Notes: a model not told the origin generated them from the letters alone. A stretch of 64,000 bases of DNA from Occallatibacter savannae (GCF_003131205.1 NZ_QFFY01000002.1:829016-893015), one strand, 5' to 3'; numbered from the stretch's first letter, positions 9,382 through 17,964 are shown. Numbers and translations are program-made.

Positions 9382-9465
9382 AGCTGGTAGCTGGTAGCCG
9401 GTAGCTTGCAGATTAGGGCTGATGGCTACGGGCTACAAGCTACCGGCTGAAGGCTATTGGCTGAC
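9382..9465 (+). repeat. Heptad tandem array H2 (RGCTNNN, twelve units)
   Basis: Twelve exact seven-base steps: AGCTGGT twice, AGCCGGT, AGCTTGC, AGATTAG, GGCTGAT, GGCTACG, GGCTACA, AGCTACC, GGCTGAA, GGCTATT, GGCTGAC. AGCCGGTAGCTTG (9396-9408) and its reverse complement (9436-9448) form a 13-bp inverted repeat within it. The array overlaps the last codons and stop (9454-9456) of the minus-strand lipoprotein gene. Confidence 0.85.
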
Positions 9466-10074
9466 GGGTGGTTCTTCGCCGGCGGGAGCGATGGGTTGAA
9501 CCACCCAGCCGCCGTTGCTGTCCTTGACGAGGGTGGCGGTGGCGGACTGGATGGAGGTGTCTTTGGAGATTTTGGGGAAGGCGCGGCGCGACTCGGGAGT
9601 GGTGGCCCATCCGGGGATGCCCTCGACCTCGTACTGGTACGTGACTTTGTACTCGGTTGGGTTGTTGGGATCGTTGGGGACGGCGCTGGAGACGGCGGTG
9701 ACGTTGAAGTGCCCGAAGCAGAAGTTGCCGTAGCCGGGCCGGCTGGCGTCGGGGGTCCAGATGCTGTGGCCCTTGTCGGAGAGGTCGTAGAGGTTGACCT
9801 GCTTGGAGCCGATGAGGAAGCGCTTCTTCTCTTCCGGCGCGCGGGCGAGAAGGCCAGCGTCGGTAAGGGCATCGAAGTCGCGGACGCGATCGTCCTTTGC
9901 GGGATCCGCCTCGGCGGGCATCTTGATGGGCTCGGGCCAGAGGCACTCGTGCTTGCCGGCGTAGGAGTTGTTGATGGCGGTCTTGAGCTGGGTGGTGTCG
10001 ATTTCTTTCTTGCAGGCGGTGGGCAGAACGGCGAGAGCGGCAAGAGCGAACAGGGATGCGAATTTCTGGCGCAT
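9454..10074 (-). CDS. Probable lipoprotein, hypothetical
   Basis: 206 residues starting MRQKFASLFALAALAVLPTAC, a signal peptide ending in a cysteine in lipobox position (the proline at -3 is not ideal, so lipidation is likely but not certain). The mature part has conserved-looking motifs (GKHECLWPEPIKMPAEAD, FDALTDAGLLAR) but no family I can name. Start at 10074 is set by AGAGGA eight bases upstream; a longer in-frame extension to 10167 is probably not translated. The last codons lie inside heptad array H2. Envelope-anchored protein of unknown role. Confidence 0.78.
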   Translation of the reverse strand: MRQKFASLFALAALAVLPTACKKEIDTTQLKTAINNSYAGKHECLWPEPIKMPAEADPAKDDRVRDFDALTDAGLLARAPEEKKRFLIGSKQVNLYDLSDKGHSIWTPDASRPGYGNFCFGHFNVTAVSSAVPNDPNNPTEYKVTYQYEVEGIPGWATTPESRRAFPKISKDTSIQSATATLVKDSNGGWVVQPIAPAGEEPPVSQ

Positions 10075-10185
10075 TCGATGGATCCTCTGAGGGTTGGATG
10101 CGGGGAGCGGAACTGGCGGAGTTGGCGCTGGGTGCTGTTCTGCGGAGCGCTGATGCGGAAAATTCAATCGAGACCATGGTACCGC

Positions 10186-10220
10186 AGCTATTCGCTGTTA
10201 GCTCTTAGCTGAAAGCGGGG
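10186..10220 (+). repeat. Heptad tandem array H3 (AGCTNTT type)
   Basis: AGCTATT, CGCTGTT, AGCTCTT, AGCTGAA, AGCGGGG in strict seven-base steps, followed by CACCAGG. It ends 25 bases from the stop codon of the minus-strand Rrf2 gene (10245). Confidence 0.7.
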
Positions 10221-10244
10221 CACCAGGTTAAGCGACGGCGCGGA

Positions 10245-10745
10245 TCAGGCGATGGGAAGCGATGAGGGTGCGGGTGGGGGGGCTGCTTTAACCGCGAGCG
10301 AGGAGACGGTGGCCGAGATGAGGACGTCGAACATGGCGCGCTGGGCGCGGACCCAGACGGGGTGAGCCGGGCAGGTGGATTTCCGCTCGCAGTCCTTGCC
10401 GCCATTGAGGCAGACGTTGAGACACACGGGCCCGTCGATCGCCTCGATGATCTGAAGGATGGTCGCCTCGCGCCCACGGGGAAGGATGGCGAAGCCGCCG
10501 AGTTTGCCGCGGCGCGAGGAGATGAGTCCGGCGTGAGCAAGGGACTGAAGGACTTTCGAAAGAAAGCTCTCGGGCGCGGCGGTGGCCAGGGCAATGTCGG
10601 GAAGGAGTACGCGGGTGTGGTCGGGCAGCGTGGCGAGGTGGATGAGGACGCGCACGGCGTAGTCGGACGCGCGCGTGAGCTGCATCGAGGAGTTGGCGGA
10701 GAGGCATCTCTCAGCAGCCGGATCTTTCGCGGGCAGCGATCCCAT
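10245..10745 (-). CDS. Rrf2 family transcriptional regulator
   Basis: Winged-helix repressor of the IscR/NsrR group. MQLTRASDYAVRVLIHLATL (from residue 21) is the usual Rrf2 beginning, and the wing and recognition part LPDIALATAAPESFLSKVLQ followed by LISSRRGKLGGFAI is clear. A cysteine cluster (CLNVCLNGGKDCERKSTC) matches the place where IscR and NsrR bind an iron-sulfur cluster, so a redox- or NO-sensing role is plausible. Two starts compete: 10745, preceded by GGGAG at good distance, gives a 20-residue extension; 10685 gives the family's normal length but has no visible ribosome site. I keep 10745. No iron-sulfur genes are adjacent; the target is unknown. Confidence 0.85.
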   Translation of the reverse strand: MGSLPAKDPAAERCLSANSSMQLTRASDYAVRVLIHLATLPDHTRVLLPDIALATAAPESFLSKVLQSLAHAGLISSRRGKLGGFAILPRGREATILQIIEAIDGPVCLNVCLNGGKDCERKSTCPAHPVWVRAQRAMFDVLISATVSSLAVKAAPPPAPSSLPIA

Positions 10746-10922
10746 GCGTTCTCCCGGGGCGGTGCATCTGGACCATTCGGGTCCAAATTCAACAATCGAG
10801 AGCAGGGTATCGGAGGAGTTCGCGACGGAATGTATCCGTCATCACAGGCTGATGTTTGGGGGTGTGTGCGCTATCGCGTTTCGAGGCCGCCGGGTGCTCG
10901 ATCTTCGAATGTCCAGAGATGC

Positions 10923-11291
10923 TCAGGGAAGGGCAGCACGGATTCCGAGCTCTTCTGCAACCTCGCCGAATCTTCGGTCTCGTGTCCAGATTCGGACGGA
11001 TTGATTGAAGAGCACAGAGGCAATCAGGTGAATGTCTGTGACGTCGATTCCACGCCTATGTAGCTTCCGCCGCTCAATCAGCTCAAGCAGCTCAGAGATC
11101 TCGGCGAGCGGCATCTGATGCAGCAGAGCCATGTCCTCGAGGAACCTCGCTCTGTTCGCGATCGAGCCCAGCGCCAACTCCAACGTGATGTAAGGATGGG
11201 TTACGACTTCGTCGTTCTCGAGCAGTTCCTTGAGCCTGGGCTCGGCCTTCCGCAGGTGATCGATCCACACGGAGGTATCGACAAGAATCAC
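10923..11291 (-). CDS. vapC: VapC family PIN-domain toxin (RNase)
   Basis: 122-residue PIN domain: MILVDTSVWIDHLR with the first acidic residue Asp5, a Glu in YITLELALG, an Asp pair in GIDVTDIHLIASV, and the last acidic site in RIWTRDRRFGEVAEE. These four acidic positions bind the metal used to cut RNA (often tRNA) in VapC toxins. Its ATG overlaps the stop of the upstream antitoxin gene (ATGA), the normal translational coupling of vapBC pairs. Activity should be held in check by the partner; loss of the partner would free the toxin. Confidence 0.92.
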   Translation of the reverse strand: MILVDTSVWIDHLRKAEPRLKELLENDEVVTHPYITLELALGSIANRARFLEDMALLHQMPLAEISELLELIERRKLHRRGIDVTDIHLIASVLFNQSVRIWTRDRRFGEVAEELGIRAALP

Positions 11292-11482
11292 AGCTTTACC
11301 CGCTTGCGCGGAGCTGCTTTTGCGTCTGGGTCCGTGCCGCCCAGGGTCGCAAGGCGGCGCGCCGCTTCCTGACGTACAAGTCTTGTCAGCGCCTCGCGGA
11401 TAAGAGCTGCCTTTTCCTTGATTCCCGTGTACTGCTCTGCCTTCTTGATCAAGTCGTCATCAAGCGCAATGGTGGTTCTCAT
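11288..11482 (-). CDS. vapB: VapB family antitoxin, ribbon-helix-helix
   Basis: 64 residues: MRTTIALDDDLIKKAEQYTG is a ribbon-helix-helix DNA-binding beginning, followed by KEKAALIREALTRLVRQEA and a basic C-terminal tail that would bind the toxin. Start at 11482 is supported by AGGGAG six bases upstream; the frame extends to 11512 but without support. It precedes and overlaps vapC by four bases. Such antitoxins usually repress their own operon. Confidence 0.88.
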   Translation of the reverse strand: MRTTIALDDDLIKKAEQYTGIKEKAALIREALTRLVRQEAARRLATLGGTDPDAKAAPRKRVKL

Positions 11483-11582
11483 CTCAGACTCCCTGTACAC
11501 GAATTTTAGCATTGTTCCGGTGCGAAAACTCGTGCCATAGCGTTCGCAAGGCCGGGCGTAAGACCTCCTGCGGCGGATGAGG

Positions 11583-11993
11583 TTAGCGGTAGATCGGAGA
11601 AGGAGGTGGCGGGATTGCGGCGCGTTCGGCGGCTTTGGGGTCGAGGCCCCATTGATTCGCGTAGGGTTCGCTGTCGAGCAGGGTGAAGACGAACAGGACG
11701 ATGCCGCCTACGAGCGGAACGAAAGCAATGAAGTACCACCAGCCGCTCTTGCCGATATCGTGCAGGCGCCGGATGGTGACGGCAAGCGCCGGGACGAACA
11801 GAACCAGACCGTAGGCGAACATCAGGAAGAAGGGGAACGTCGCCGGCTTGCGATCTTCAGAGAAGGCGATGGCGAAGAGCGCCAGGAAGATCATGACTAC
11901 GCCGTTGAAGAGATTGAAATACCAGTATTCTTTGCGCCGCGATCGGCCGCTCAAGTCGGTGGCGCGCTGCCAGGCGAGTACAAACCAGGACAT
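11583..11993 (-). CDS. DUF805 family inner-membrane protein
   Basis: 136 residues. The start MSWFVLAWQRATDLSGRSRR and the motif RRKEYWYFNLFN are typical of DUF805, as are TIRRLHDIGKSGWWYFIAFV and the late GxNQWG-like pattern (YANQWGLDP). Three to four membrane segments are visible. AGGAGA eight bases before 11993 fixes the start. The molecular role of DUF805 proteins is unknown. It is co-directional with the TPR gene upstream. Confidence 0.88.
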   Translation of the reverse strand: MSWFVLAWQRATDLSGRSRRKEYWYFNLFNGVVMIFLALFAIAFSEDRKPATFPFFLMFAYGLVLFVPALAVTIRRLHDIGKSGWWYFIAFVPLVGGIVLFVFTLLDSEPYANQWGLDPKAAERAAIPPPPSPIYR

Positions 11994-12054
11994 GTCGTTC
12001 GTCTCCTGAGATGGGCGAGTGTGCGCGAGTCGAAAAGAACCGTGGCGAGCCCCT

Positions 12055-12948
12055 TCAGCTCTTGCCGGCCGCGGCCAGGACACCTTTGGCATCCGCGGAA
12101 AATGGACCCTTCGGTTCCAATTGCAGATACTTTTGGTAAGCCTCGGCACACCCTGCCGGCAGTAACATTTTTCCGCTCTTCGAGTCCAGAGTGGCTTTGC
12201 CAACGAGCGCCTGCCCTTTGAAGTAGTAGTTTGCAGCGCGGCCGGGTTCAAGTGCGATGGCCTGCTCTGCTGCGGCAAGTTGGGCGTCGGGGTTCCCCGA
12301 CTGGAAGAAGACAACGGCTTCGTTGTGCCGATATTGAGCAGCCTGGGCTGGGAGGGCCTTCACAGCCGAATCGAAAGCGGCCTGGGACTCCGGGATCTTG
12401 CCTTCGTGGGCGTAGACTTCGCCGAGACTAGCCCAGGCGACACCCTGCACCTCGGGAGTGCGCGCTTCTCCAGTGGAGACGACCCCGCCGCTCGCAGTGT
12501 TGCGGGATGCGCGGGTGGCAGAGGCTGCGACGACACCCGGAGCATCCGGCTTCTGGTAGAAGTCATCGGAGTGCGCCCTCTTAAGGGATTCGGGATCGAT
12601 CCCGAGCGCCATCTTGAAGCTGTTCTCGGCGTCAGGGTATTTCTTGTCTCCGAGCTGAGCGAGTCCGAGCTCAAGCCAAGGCAGGATCAGATTGGGATTC
12701 TCGGTTGTGGTCTTTCCCATGAGGGCTTCGGAATCGGCATAGCGCTTTTCTGCCGTGGCCTTGCGTGCCTCGGCAATCGCGGCATTCACGGTCTCCGACT
12801 CTTTCTTGGTAACAATGCGATCGCCGGGCCTCATTTGTGGAGCGGGCGGCGGAGCAGGCGCTGGCAGTGGCGCGCCATTCTCCTGGGCTGAGATGCCCAT
12901 ACAGGCGCAGATAGATGCGAAGGCAAAAACGAGAATGGATCGGCCCAT
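12055..12948 (-). CDS. Exported TPR protein
   Basis: 297 residues with a signal peptide (ILVFAFASICACMGISAQ), a short proline/alanine-rich linker, then tetratricopeptide repeats (about 50-130 and 165-250: LILPWLELGLAQLGDKKYPD, VAWASLGEVYAHEGKIPES, EAVVFFQSGNPDAQLAAAEQ). TPR superhelices hold protein partners together; the partner is unknown. It lies 61 bases upstream of the DUF805 gene on the same strand. The 281 bases between 12949 and 13229 show nothing I can name. Confidence 0.82.
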   Translation of the reverse strand: MGRSILVFAFASICACMGISAQENGAPLPAPAPPPAPQMRPGDRIVTKKESETVNAAIAEARKATAEKRYADSEALMGKTTTENPNLILPWLELGLAQLGDKKYPDAENSFKMALGIDPESLKRAHSDDFYQKPDAPGVVAASATRASRNTASGGVVSTGEARTPEVQGVAWASLGEVYAHEGKIPESQAAFDSAVKALPAQAAQYRHNEAVVFFQSGNPDAQLAAAEQAIALEPGRAANYYFKGQALVGKATLDSKSGKMLLPAGCAEAYQKYLQLEPKGPFSADAKGVLAAAGKS

Positions 12949-13229
12949 CGATTAGCCTCGAAACAGCTCAGATGTGTACTTAGTTGCGCAATCATGATGC
13001 CGCAACAGCCGTGGTTGCGCAACCGCAATTGTGCCGCTTCAACCCAACCTCGGCTCGGTCAAAGATTTGCTCATTTCGCAGAAAGGGCGCGGAAGAGACG
13101 AAAGCCAAGAAAGAGAATCTCGGACTTGCGCGTGTGCGATGCACGCAATGCCAGAGATCGAGCGCACTTATCAGCCGAGTTGGGTTTGAGACTCGCAGCC
13201 TTCAATGGAGCTATGCGCCAGGTGCGACT

Positions 13230-14006
13230 TCAGCTTTGATCGGGGTACTGCTGCCGCAGCGCTTTAACCGCGGCGGCTGAATCCTCGAGGGGTTCGCGAT
13301 CCCGGTCCAGCAGAAAATTTGCGGCTTCAAGGGCACGCGCGGCGCGGTCTTCGTCCTTGAGCGCGCTGATCACCTCACTCACGGAGCGCGGATCTTTGCG
13401 GCGCGCGAGGCCGACGAGCGCCTCTTCGCGGACGTCTTCGTCTTCGTCGTTGAGATTCTTGAAGAGGGCTTCGCGAATCTTTGGCGAGTCGAAATTGCCC
13501 AGGCCGCCGAGTCCGAACGTGGCCCAGTCGCGCACTTCGCTGTCCTTGTCGCTCATGAGCTTGATGAGCGTGGAGACGGTGCGCTCATCGTCGGCGAAGC
13601 AGCCGAGGGTGAAGGCGAGACCGTAGCGGACATCGACGTCGGAGTGGTAGCTGAAGGGAAGAATCTGGGGAATGATCGACGGGTTCTCGAGGTGGCCGAA
13701 GGCCGTGACGATGGCGCTGAGGGCGACGGGGTCGGTTTCGGTGTCGAGCATGCCGGCCAGGATGGTAAACGATTCGCCTGCGAAAAGGGTGGTCTGGTTT
13801 TCGGCGGTGTGGCCGAACTGCGCGAGGACTTCTGCGCCGCGCGCTCGTTTCAGCGGCTCGGTGGAACGGCACCAGGCGACGGCTTTGTCGAAGACCTCGC
13901 GCGAGCCGGTGGCGCGCAGGGAGTGGATGGCATCCCAGGCTTTGTTGTCGTCGTAGTCGCCTCTTAGTGTTTGCGCGAAGAGCTCGTCGATGGTCGCGGC
14001 CGGCAT
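13230..14006 (-). CDS. HEAT-repeat protein
   Basis: 258 residues, all alpha, with HEAT/PBS-lyase-like repeats about 31 residues long: LSAIVTAFGHLENPSIIPQI, VRYGLAFTLGCFADDERTVS, VRDWATFGLGGLGNFDSPKI, VREEALVGLARRKDPRSVSE. Such repeats are scaffolds, and in phycobilin lyases hold a chromophore; there is no sign of phycobilin genes here. Start taken at 14006 (MPAATIDELFAQTLRG); an upstream ATG at 14072 would overlap the divergent gene at 14071. Divergently arranged with the ABM-like gene. Confidence 0.85.
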   Translation of the reverse strand: MPAATIDELFAQTLRGDYDDNKAWDAIHSLRATGSREVFDKAVAWCRSTEPLKRARGAEVLAQFGHTAENQTTLFAGESFTILAGMLDTETDPVALSAIVTAFGHLENPSIIPQILPFSYHSDVDVRYGLAFTLGCFADDERTVSTLIKLMSDKDSEVRDWATFGLGGLGNFDSPKIREALFKNLNDEDEDVREEALVGLARRKDPRSVSEVISALKDEDRAARALEAANFLLDRDREPLEDSAAAVKALRQQYPDQS

Positions 14007-14070
14007 GGATGCCAGTGTAGCTCCGGACAGGGAGGGGTGCGCTACGATGGAGGAGAAATCGAGGGGATGC

Positions 14071-14367
14071 ATGTTTGTTGTGGTGTGGCAGTTTGAGATT
14101 GCCGAGGAGAAGGTGGCTGCATTTGAAGCGGCGTACGGTCCGGAGGGGAACTGGGCACAGCTGTTCCGGAGTTCACCGGAGTATCACGGCACAGAGCTGC
14201 TGCGGGACGCGTACATTAGCGGGTCGTACCTGACGATCGACCGCTGGAAAAGCGAAGAGGCATTTCGAGCCTTCCGCAAAGATCACGACGCGGCGTATGA
14301 GGAACTGGATCGAGCCTGCGACGCGCTGACTCAGAAGGAGACACGGGTCGGGGCGTATACGGTTTAG
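14071..14367 (+). CDS. Small dimeric alpha/beta-barrel (ABM-like) protein
   Basis: 98 residues, MFVVVWQFEIAEEKVAAFEA. The pattern of strand, helix (EKVAAFEAAYGPEGNWAQLF), strand (YHGTELLRDA) and SYLTIDRWKSEEAFRAFRKD fits the antibiotic-biosynthesis-monooxygenase-like ferredoxin barrel, members of which are heme-degrading or quinol monooxygenases or simple stress proteins. I cannot assign a substrate. GAGGGG lies four to five bases upstream; an ATG at 14047 is a possible longer start. Heptad array H4 starts two bases after the stop codon. Confidence 0.78.
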   Translation: MFVVVWQFEIAEEKVAAFEAAYGPEGNWAQLFRSSPEYHGTELLRDAYISGSYLTIDRWKSEEAFRAFRKDHDAAYEELDRACDALTQKETRVGAYTV

Positions 14368-14368
14368 T

Positions 14369-14479
14369 AGCCGGTAGCCGGTAGCCGGTAGCCGGTAGCC
14401 GGTCGCCGGTAGCCACTTGCCAGTAGCCAACAGCGGTAGCCAGTTGCCGGTCGCTAGTAGTTAGCAGCTTGTAGCTGGG
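14369..14479 (+). repeat. Heptad tandem array H4 (AGCCGGT type, sixteen units)
   Basis: Five perfect AGCCGGT units in a row (14369-14403), then CGCCGGT, AGCCACT, TGCCAGT, AGCCAAC, AGCGGT (six bases), AGCCAGT, TGCCGGT, CGCTAGT, AGTTAGC, AGCTTGT, AGCTGGG. It starts right behind the TAG stop at 14365-14367. It makes up the first third of the gap before recA; the remainder, 14480-14687, holds the recA leader. Confidence 0.9.
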
Positions 14480-14687
14480 CTAGTTCCAACATCGGTTTTG
14501 TACCGGGTTTTCCTCTGGATTCGTGATGACGGATACAGGGGTGCCGTTCTGTTCACCTTTTCTTCGCTTTTTCGATATCATTGGGATGTAACAAACTGCT
14601 AGAATCCGTTCGAAATCAACTAGCCGACGCGTGTTTTTGCCATCCCAACGAGGCGCGCAGGGCGAGTATTTATAGAGGAGAAGCACC

Positions 14688-15764
14688 ATGCCGGTCGCCG
14701 ATGAGCGCTCTAAAGCCGTTGAATTAGCCCTGAGCCAGATTGAGAAGCAGTTCGGGAAGGGGTCCATTGTCCGCCTCGGATCGCGGGAGGCTCTGGTTCC
14801 CATCTCTGTGGTCTCGACGGGGTCGATCAGTTTTGACGGCGCGCTCGGTGTGGGCGGCGTGCCGCGGGGCCGCGTCATCGAGATCTTCGGGCCGGAGTCG
14901 TCGGGCAAGACGACTATCACGCTGCAGATCATCGCGGAGGCGCAGAAGAACGGCGGCCTGGCGGCGTTTGTGGACGCCGAGCATGCGCTCGATCCTGCGT
15001 ACGCGAAGAAGCTGGGCGTGGATGTCGACAACCTGCTGGTCTCGCAGCCGGATTCGGGCGAACAGGCGCTTGAGATCACGGAGGCGCTGGTGCGCTCGGG
15101 CGCAATCGACGTGCTGGTGGTGGACTCTGTGGCTGCCCTGGTGCCGAAGGCCGAACTCGACGGCGAGATGGGCGATTCGCACGTGGGATTGCAGGCACGG
15201 CTGATGTCGCAGGCGCTGCGCAAGCTGACCGGCACAGTTTCGAAGTCGCGGACCTGCCTGATCTTTATTAATCAAATTCGCGAAAAGATCGGCGTGATGT
15301 TCGGCAATCCGGAGACGACAACGGGTGGTCGCGCGCTGAAGTTCTACTCTTCCGTCCGAGTCGACATCCGCAGAATCGCAGCCATTAAGGAAGGCGATTC
15401 GGTTGTCGGTAATCGCACCAAGGTAAAGATTGTGAAGAACAAGGTGGCGGCGCCGTTCCGCGAGGCTGAGTTCGACATCCTTTACGGTGAAGGCATCAGC
15501 CGCGAAGGCGACGTGCTGGACCTGGCGGTGGCGCACAACATCGTGGAGAAGTCAGGCGCGTGGTACAGCTACTCCGGCGAGCGCATCGGCCAAGGCCGCG
15601 AGAATACGCGCAATTTCCTGAAGGAGAATCGCGACATCTTCGCCAGGATGGATGGCGAGGTGCGGAAGAAGCTTGGGATTGGGGCAGCGGCGAAAGCCGA
15701 GGTGCCCGAGGTTCCAGCGACGGGCCATGCCGAGGCGAAAGAGGCGGTGAAAGCGCGGCGGTAG
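14688..15764 (+). CDS. recA: Recombinase RecA
   Basis: 358 residues, full length for the family. RecA forms ATP-dependent filaments on single-stranded DNA for strand exchange and stimulates LexA self-cleavage. Visible: N-terminal [14 protein letters not shown], Walker [10 protein letters not shown] (about residues 66-74), the MAW-like [18 protein letters not shown], Walker [21 protein letters not shown], loop L2 region [20 protein letters not shown] and [24 protein letters not shown] at 14674-14680 lies seven bases before the ATG. TAGAAT at 14602 could be a -10 element but I see no good -35. No recX follows; the downstream gene is a broken membrane phosphatase. Confidence 0.98.
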   Translation: MPVADERSKAVELALSQIEKQFGKGSIVRLGSREALVPISVVSTGSISFDGALGVGGVPRGRVIEIFGPESSGKTTITLQIIAEAQKNGGLAAFVDAEHALDPAYAKKLGVDVDNLLVSQPDSGEQALEITEALVRSGAIDVLVVDSVAALVPKAELDGEMGDSHVGLQARLMSQALRKLTGTVSKSRTCLIFINQIREKIGVMFGNPETTTGGRALKFYSSVRVDIRRIAAIKEGDSVVGNRTKVKIVKNKVAAPFREAEFDILYGEGISREGDVLDLAVAHNIVEKSGAWYSYSGERIGQGRENTRNFLKENRDIFARMDGEVRKKLGIGAAAKAEVPEVPATGHAEAKEAVKARR

Positions 15765-15877
15765 GAACGGATCCGGATCGAAACTCGTACAACCTGACAG
15801 GTCGGCAGCGTAGGCCGGTTCGTCTTCTGAAGCGTGAGACGGGACGGTCGGGCCGTGCTCTAATTTCATTGACACGC

Positions 15878-17386
15878 ATGCGAGTGAATCGACGAGCAGC
15901 GGGACAGCTCTTTTGGCGAGCGGTTCTCTGCTCGTTTTTGCTTGCCGGTTTCTTCGCGGCTGGTTCACCGGCGCAGCAAGCGGCCGCGAAGCAGAATAGT
16001 GCGCCGAGCGTGCCGGCATCCGACGCGAAAACGCAAAATCCCCTTGCCGGTCTGCACGGGGCCGTGAACCTGGACGGCCAGTGGAGGTTTCGCGCCGGGG
16101 ATGACCCGTCCTGGGCCGATCCAGCAATGGATGACTCAAGCTGGCAGCCGGTGAATCTCAGCCAGTCGCTCGCCGAGCAGGGATTCGACACGTACACGGG
16201 ATACGCCTGGTACCGGCTGAAGCTCCAGCCGGCGCAGTTGGCTCAGTTCAGCAGCATGACTGGCGGACAGGCGCTGGCTCTGCTGGTGACCGGCAACTCG
16301 GTGGGGCAATTTTCGGCGTTCGTGAACGGCTATGAGATCGGCCATACGCGCGGCCTGACGGACTCTCCGACGGAGTACGAATCCGCCCCGCTGCTTCTTG
16401 CTTTCCCTACGGTAAATCCGGGGCCCGTGGTGATTGCGGTGAGAACGTGGACCGGGCCGAAGGTGACGGTGAGCCGCGGCATTCTGCAGCGGGTCGAGAT
16501 CGGCGGTGCGACCGATCTGGCCGAGCGGCAATCGATGGCGATCGGCCAGCAATGGAACAGGCTGGCGACCTTCGGGCTGGTGCTGGCGTTCCTGTTTCTC
16601 TGCGTTGCCGTGCTGGGCGGCGCGCTCTATCTCGCGCAGGTGGGGCACAGCGAGTACATGTGGCTCGCGATCCTGTGCGTGGCGGCGGCGACCGAGCGGA
16701 TCATCCATGTGATCTTTGGGCTCGGCGTGATGTCCTTGCGGGCCTTCTCGATATCGAGCAGTTTTGCCGGATTCATCTTCATGGCGATCACGCTGGAATT
16801 TGTTCTGCGGTTTACCGAGAGCAAATCGAAGCGCGTCGTGAGGGCGTTGCAGATTCTGGCGCTCGTTGTGCCGTTTCTGCAGTTCCTGCCATGGGATGCG
16901 TTCACGACGGCGGTGTGGCTGATTGCGGAAGGCGTGTTCTGCATTGCGGTGACGGCGCTTCTGTACCGGTCATGGAGGAGAGGGCGGGGCGATGCCGGCG
17001 CGATGCTGGTGCCGTTCTTTCTGGCGGCGGCAACCGACCTGATCACGATGGCTCTTTCACTGGCGGCGAGCCGGAACTGGATTGCGCAGAAGTTTGGCGC
17101 ACCGGTGTTTCACGTCGGGCCGATTGAGTACAACATCGGCAATCTCTCAGACCTGATCTTTCTGAGCAGCCTGATTGCGGTGATCCTGTACCGGTTCGTG
17201 CACATCAGCCAGGAGGAGCAGAAGTCGGCCGCGGAGATATCGGCCGCAAAGAGCGTGCAGGCGCTGTTGATCCCGACGCAGCTGCCGTCGAACGAGAACT
17301 ACATGCTGGAGAGCGCGTATCTGCCGGTGCATGGGGTGGGCGGCGACTTCTTCCAGGTGCTGCCGCTGAAGGACGATCGCTGCTGA
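15878..17386 (+). CDS. 7TM sensor / SpoIIE-type phosphatase, upstream part of a frameshifted gene
   Basis: Upstream 502 residues of a protein whose second half continues in another frame at 17392. N-terminal signal/anchor (FWRAVLCSFLLAGFFAAGSP), a periplasmic jelly-roll-like domain (GQWRFRAGDDPSWADPAMDD), about seven membrane helices (16550-17190), a short cytoplasmic linker (EEQKSAAEISAAKSVQALLI) and the start of the PP2C/SpoIIE domain (VGGDFFQVLPL) before a TGA at 17384-17386. The intact paralogue at 44687-46657 reads GGDFFQILP then IGDVSGKGL without a break. Adding one base near 17375 restores the frame (D-G-S-L-L-I-V-V-G-D). So this is either a real loss-of-function mutation or a sequence error. 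Start 15878 is the first ATG before the signal; there is no clear ribosome site. Confidence 0.8.
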   Translation: MRVNRRAAGQLFWRAVLCSFLLAGFFAAGSPAQQAAAKQNSAPSVPASDAKTQNPLAGLHGAVNLDGQWRFRAGDDPSWADPAMDDSSWQPVNLSQSLAEQGFDTYTGYAWYRLKLQPAQLAQFSSMTGGQALALLVTGNSVGQFSAFVNGYEIGHTRGLTDSPTEYESAPLLLAFPTVNPGPVVIAVRTWTGPKVTVSRGILQRVEIGGATDLAERQSMAIGQQWNRLATFGLVLAFLFLCVAVLGGALYLAQVGHSEYMWLAILCVAAATERIIHVIFGLGVMSLRAFSISSSFAGFIFMAITLEFVLRFTESKSKRVVRALQILALVVPFLQFLPWDAFTTAVWLIAEGVFCIAVTALLYRSWRRGRGDAGAMLVPFFLAAATDLITMALSLAASRNWIAQKFGAPVFHVGPIEYNIGNLSDLIFLSSLIAVILYRFVHISQEEQKSAAEISAAKSVQALLIPTQLPSNENYMLESAYLPVHGVGGDFFQVLPLKDDRC

Positions 17387-17391
17387 TCGTT

Positions 17392-17964
17392 GTGGGCGAT
17401 GTGAGCGGCAAGGGGCTGCAGGCGGCCATGAACTCGAGCACGCTGGTAGGAGCGCTGCGCAATGAGCTTTCGCACGATCCGGCGACGGTGCTGAAGCACC
17501 TGAATCACGTGTTGATCGGCGCAGTGGCGTCGCCGGGAACGGCGGTGAAGGAGCTGGATTGCGCGCCGTGCTATGCGACGTGCCTTTGCGCGCGCGTGTA
17601 TCCCGACGGCACGGTGACGATTGCGAATGCGGGGCATCTGAGTCCGTATCGCGACGGACGCGAAGTGGCGCTGATGCCGAGCCTGCCGCTGGGCGTGATC
17701 GCGGAAGCGGAGTACGAGGCGACGACGTTTCAGCTGAACCGCGGAGACCGGCTGGTGTTTCTGTCCGATGGCGTGGTTGAGGCGCAGAACGATCAGGGCG
17801 AGCTTTTTGGGTTTGAGCGGACGCAGCAGGTGGCGAATGAATCGGCGCGGTACATTGCGCAAACGGCCAAGCACTTCGGGCAGACGGACGATATCACGGT
17901 GCTGTCGTTGTATCTGGCTTCAAAGGCGGCGCAGCCGAGCAGGGAAGAGCTGGTGTACCGGTAG
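17392..17964 (+). CDS. SpoIIE/PP2C phosphatase domain, downstream part of the frameshifted gene
   Basis: About 190 residues forming the rest of the PP2C-type phosphatase: GDVSGKGLQAAM (metal-binding Asp), YATCLCARVYPDGTVTIANA with AGHLSPYRDG, LPLGVIAEAEYEAT, LVFLSDGVVEAQNDQGE and HFGQTDDITVLSL, which together give the metal ligands. The frame is open upstream to about 17365 and would join the preceding 7TM part with a one-base insertion. By itself the GTG at 17392 has no ribosome site, so it is unlikely to be a separate gene. Such phosphatases normally dephosphorylate anti-sigma-factor antagonists in partner-switching systems; no antagonist or anti-sigma gene is adjacent. Confidence 0.75.
   Translation: MGDVSGKGLQAAMNSSTLVGALRNELSHDPATVLKHLNHVLIGAVASPGTAVKELDCAPCYATCLCARVYPDGTVTIANAGHLSPYRDGREVALMPSLPLGVIAEAEYEATTFQLNRGDRLVFLSDGVVEAQNDQGELFGFERTQQVANESARYIAQTAKHFGQTDDITVLSLYLASKAAQPSREELVYR

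Noticed and set aside
12984-13280. A 98-codon plus-strand frame near 13 kb
   Set aside because: Residue pattern is not protein-like, and it overlaps the HEAT-repeat gene on the other strand.
14369-14479. CRISPR array
   Set aside because: Repeats are seven bases without spacers, and there are no cas genes in the window; these are simple tandem arrays.
14600-14640. LexA box before recA
   Set aside because: A GAAT/GTTC-like dyad is visible, but it does not fit a known LexA consensus and the acidobacterial box is not known to me; too weak to call.
17365-17392. Programmed -1 ribosomal frameshift
   Set aside because: No slippery heptamer or downstream stem is seen, and the paralogue does not need one; an indel is simpler.
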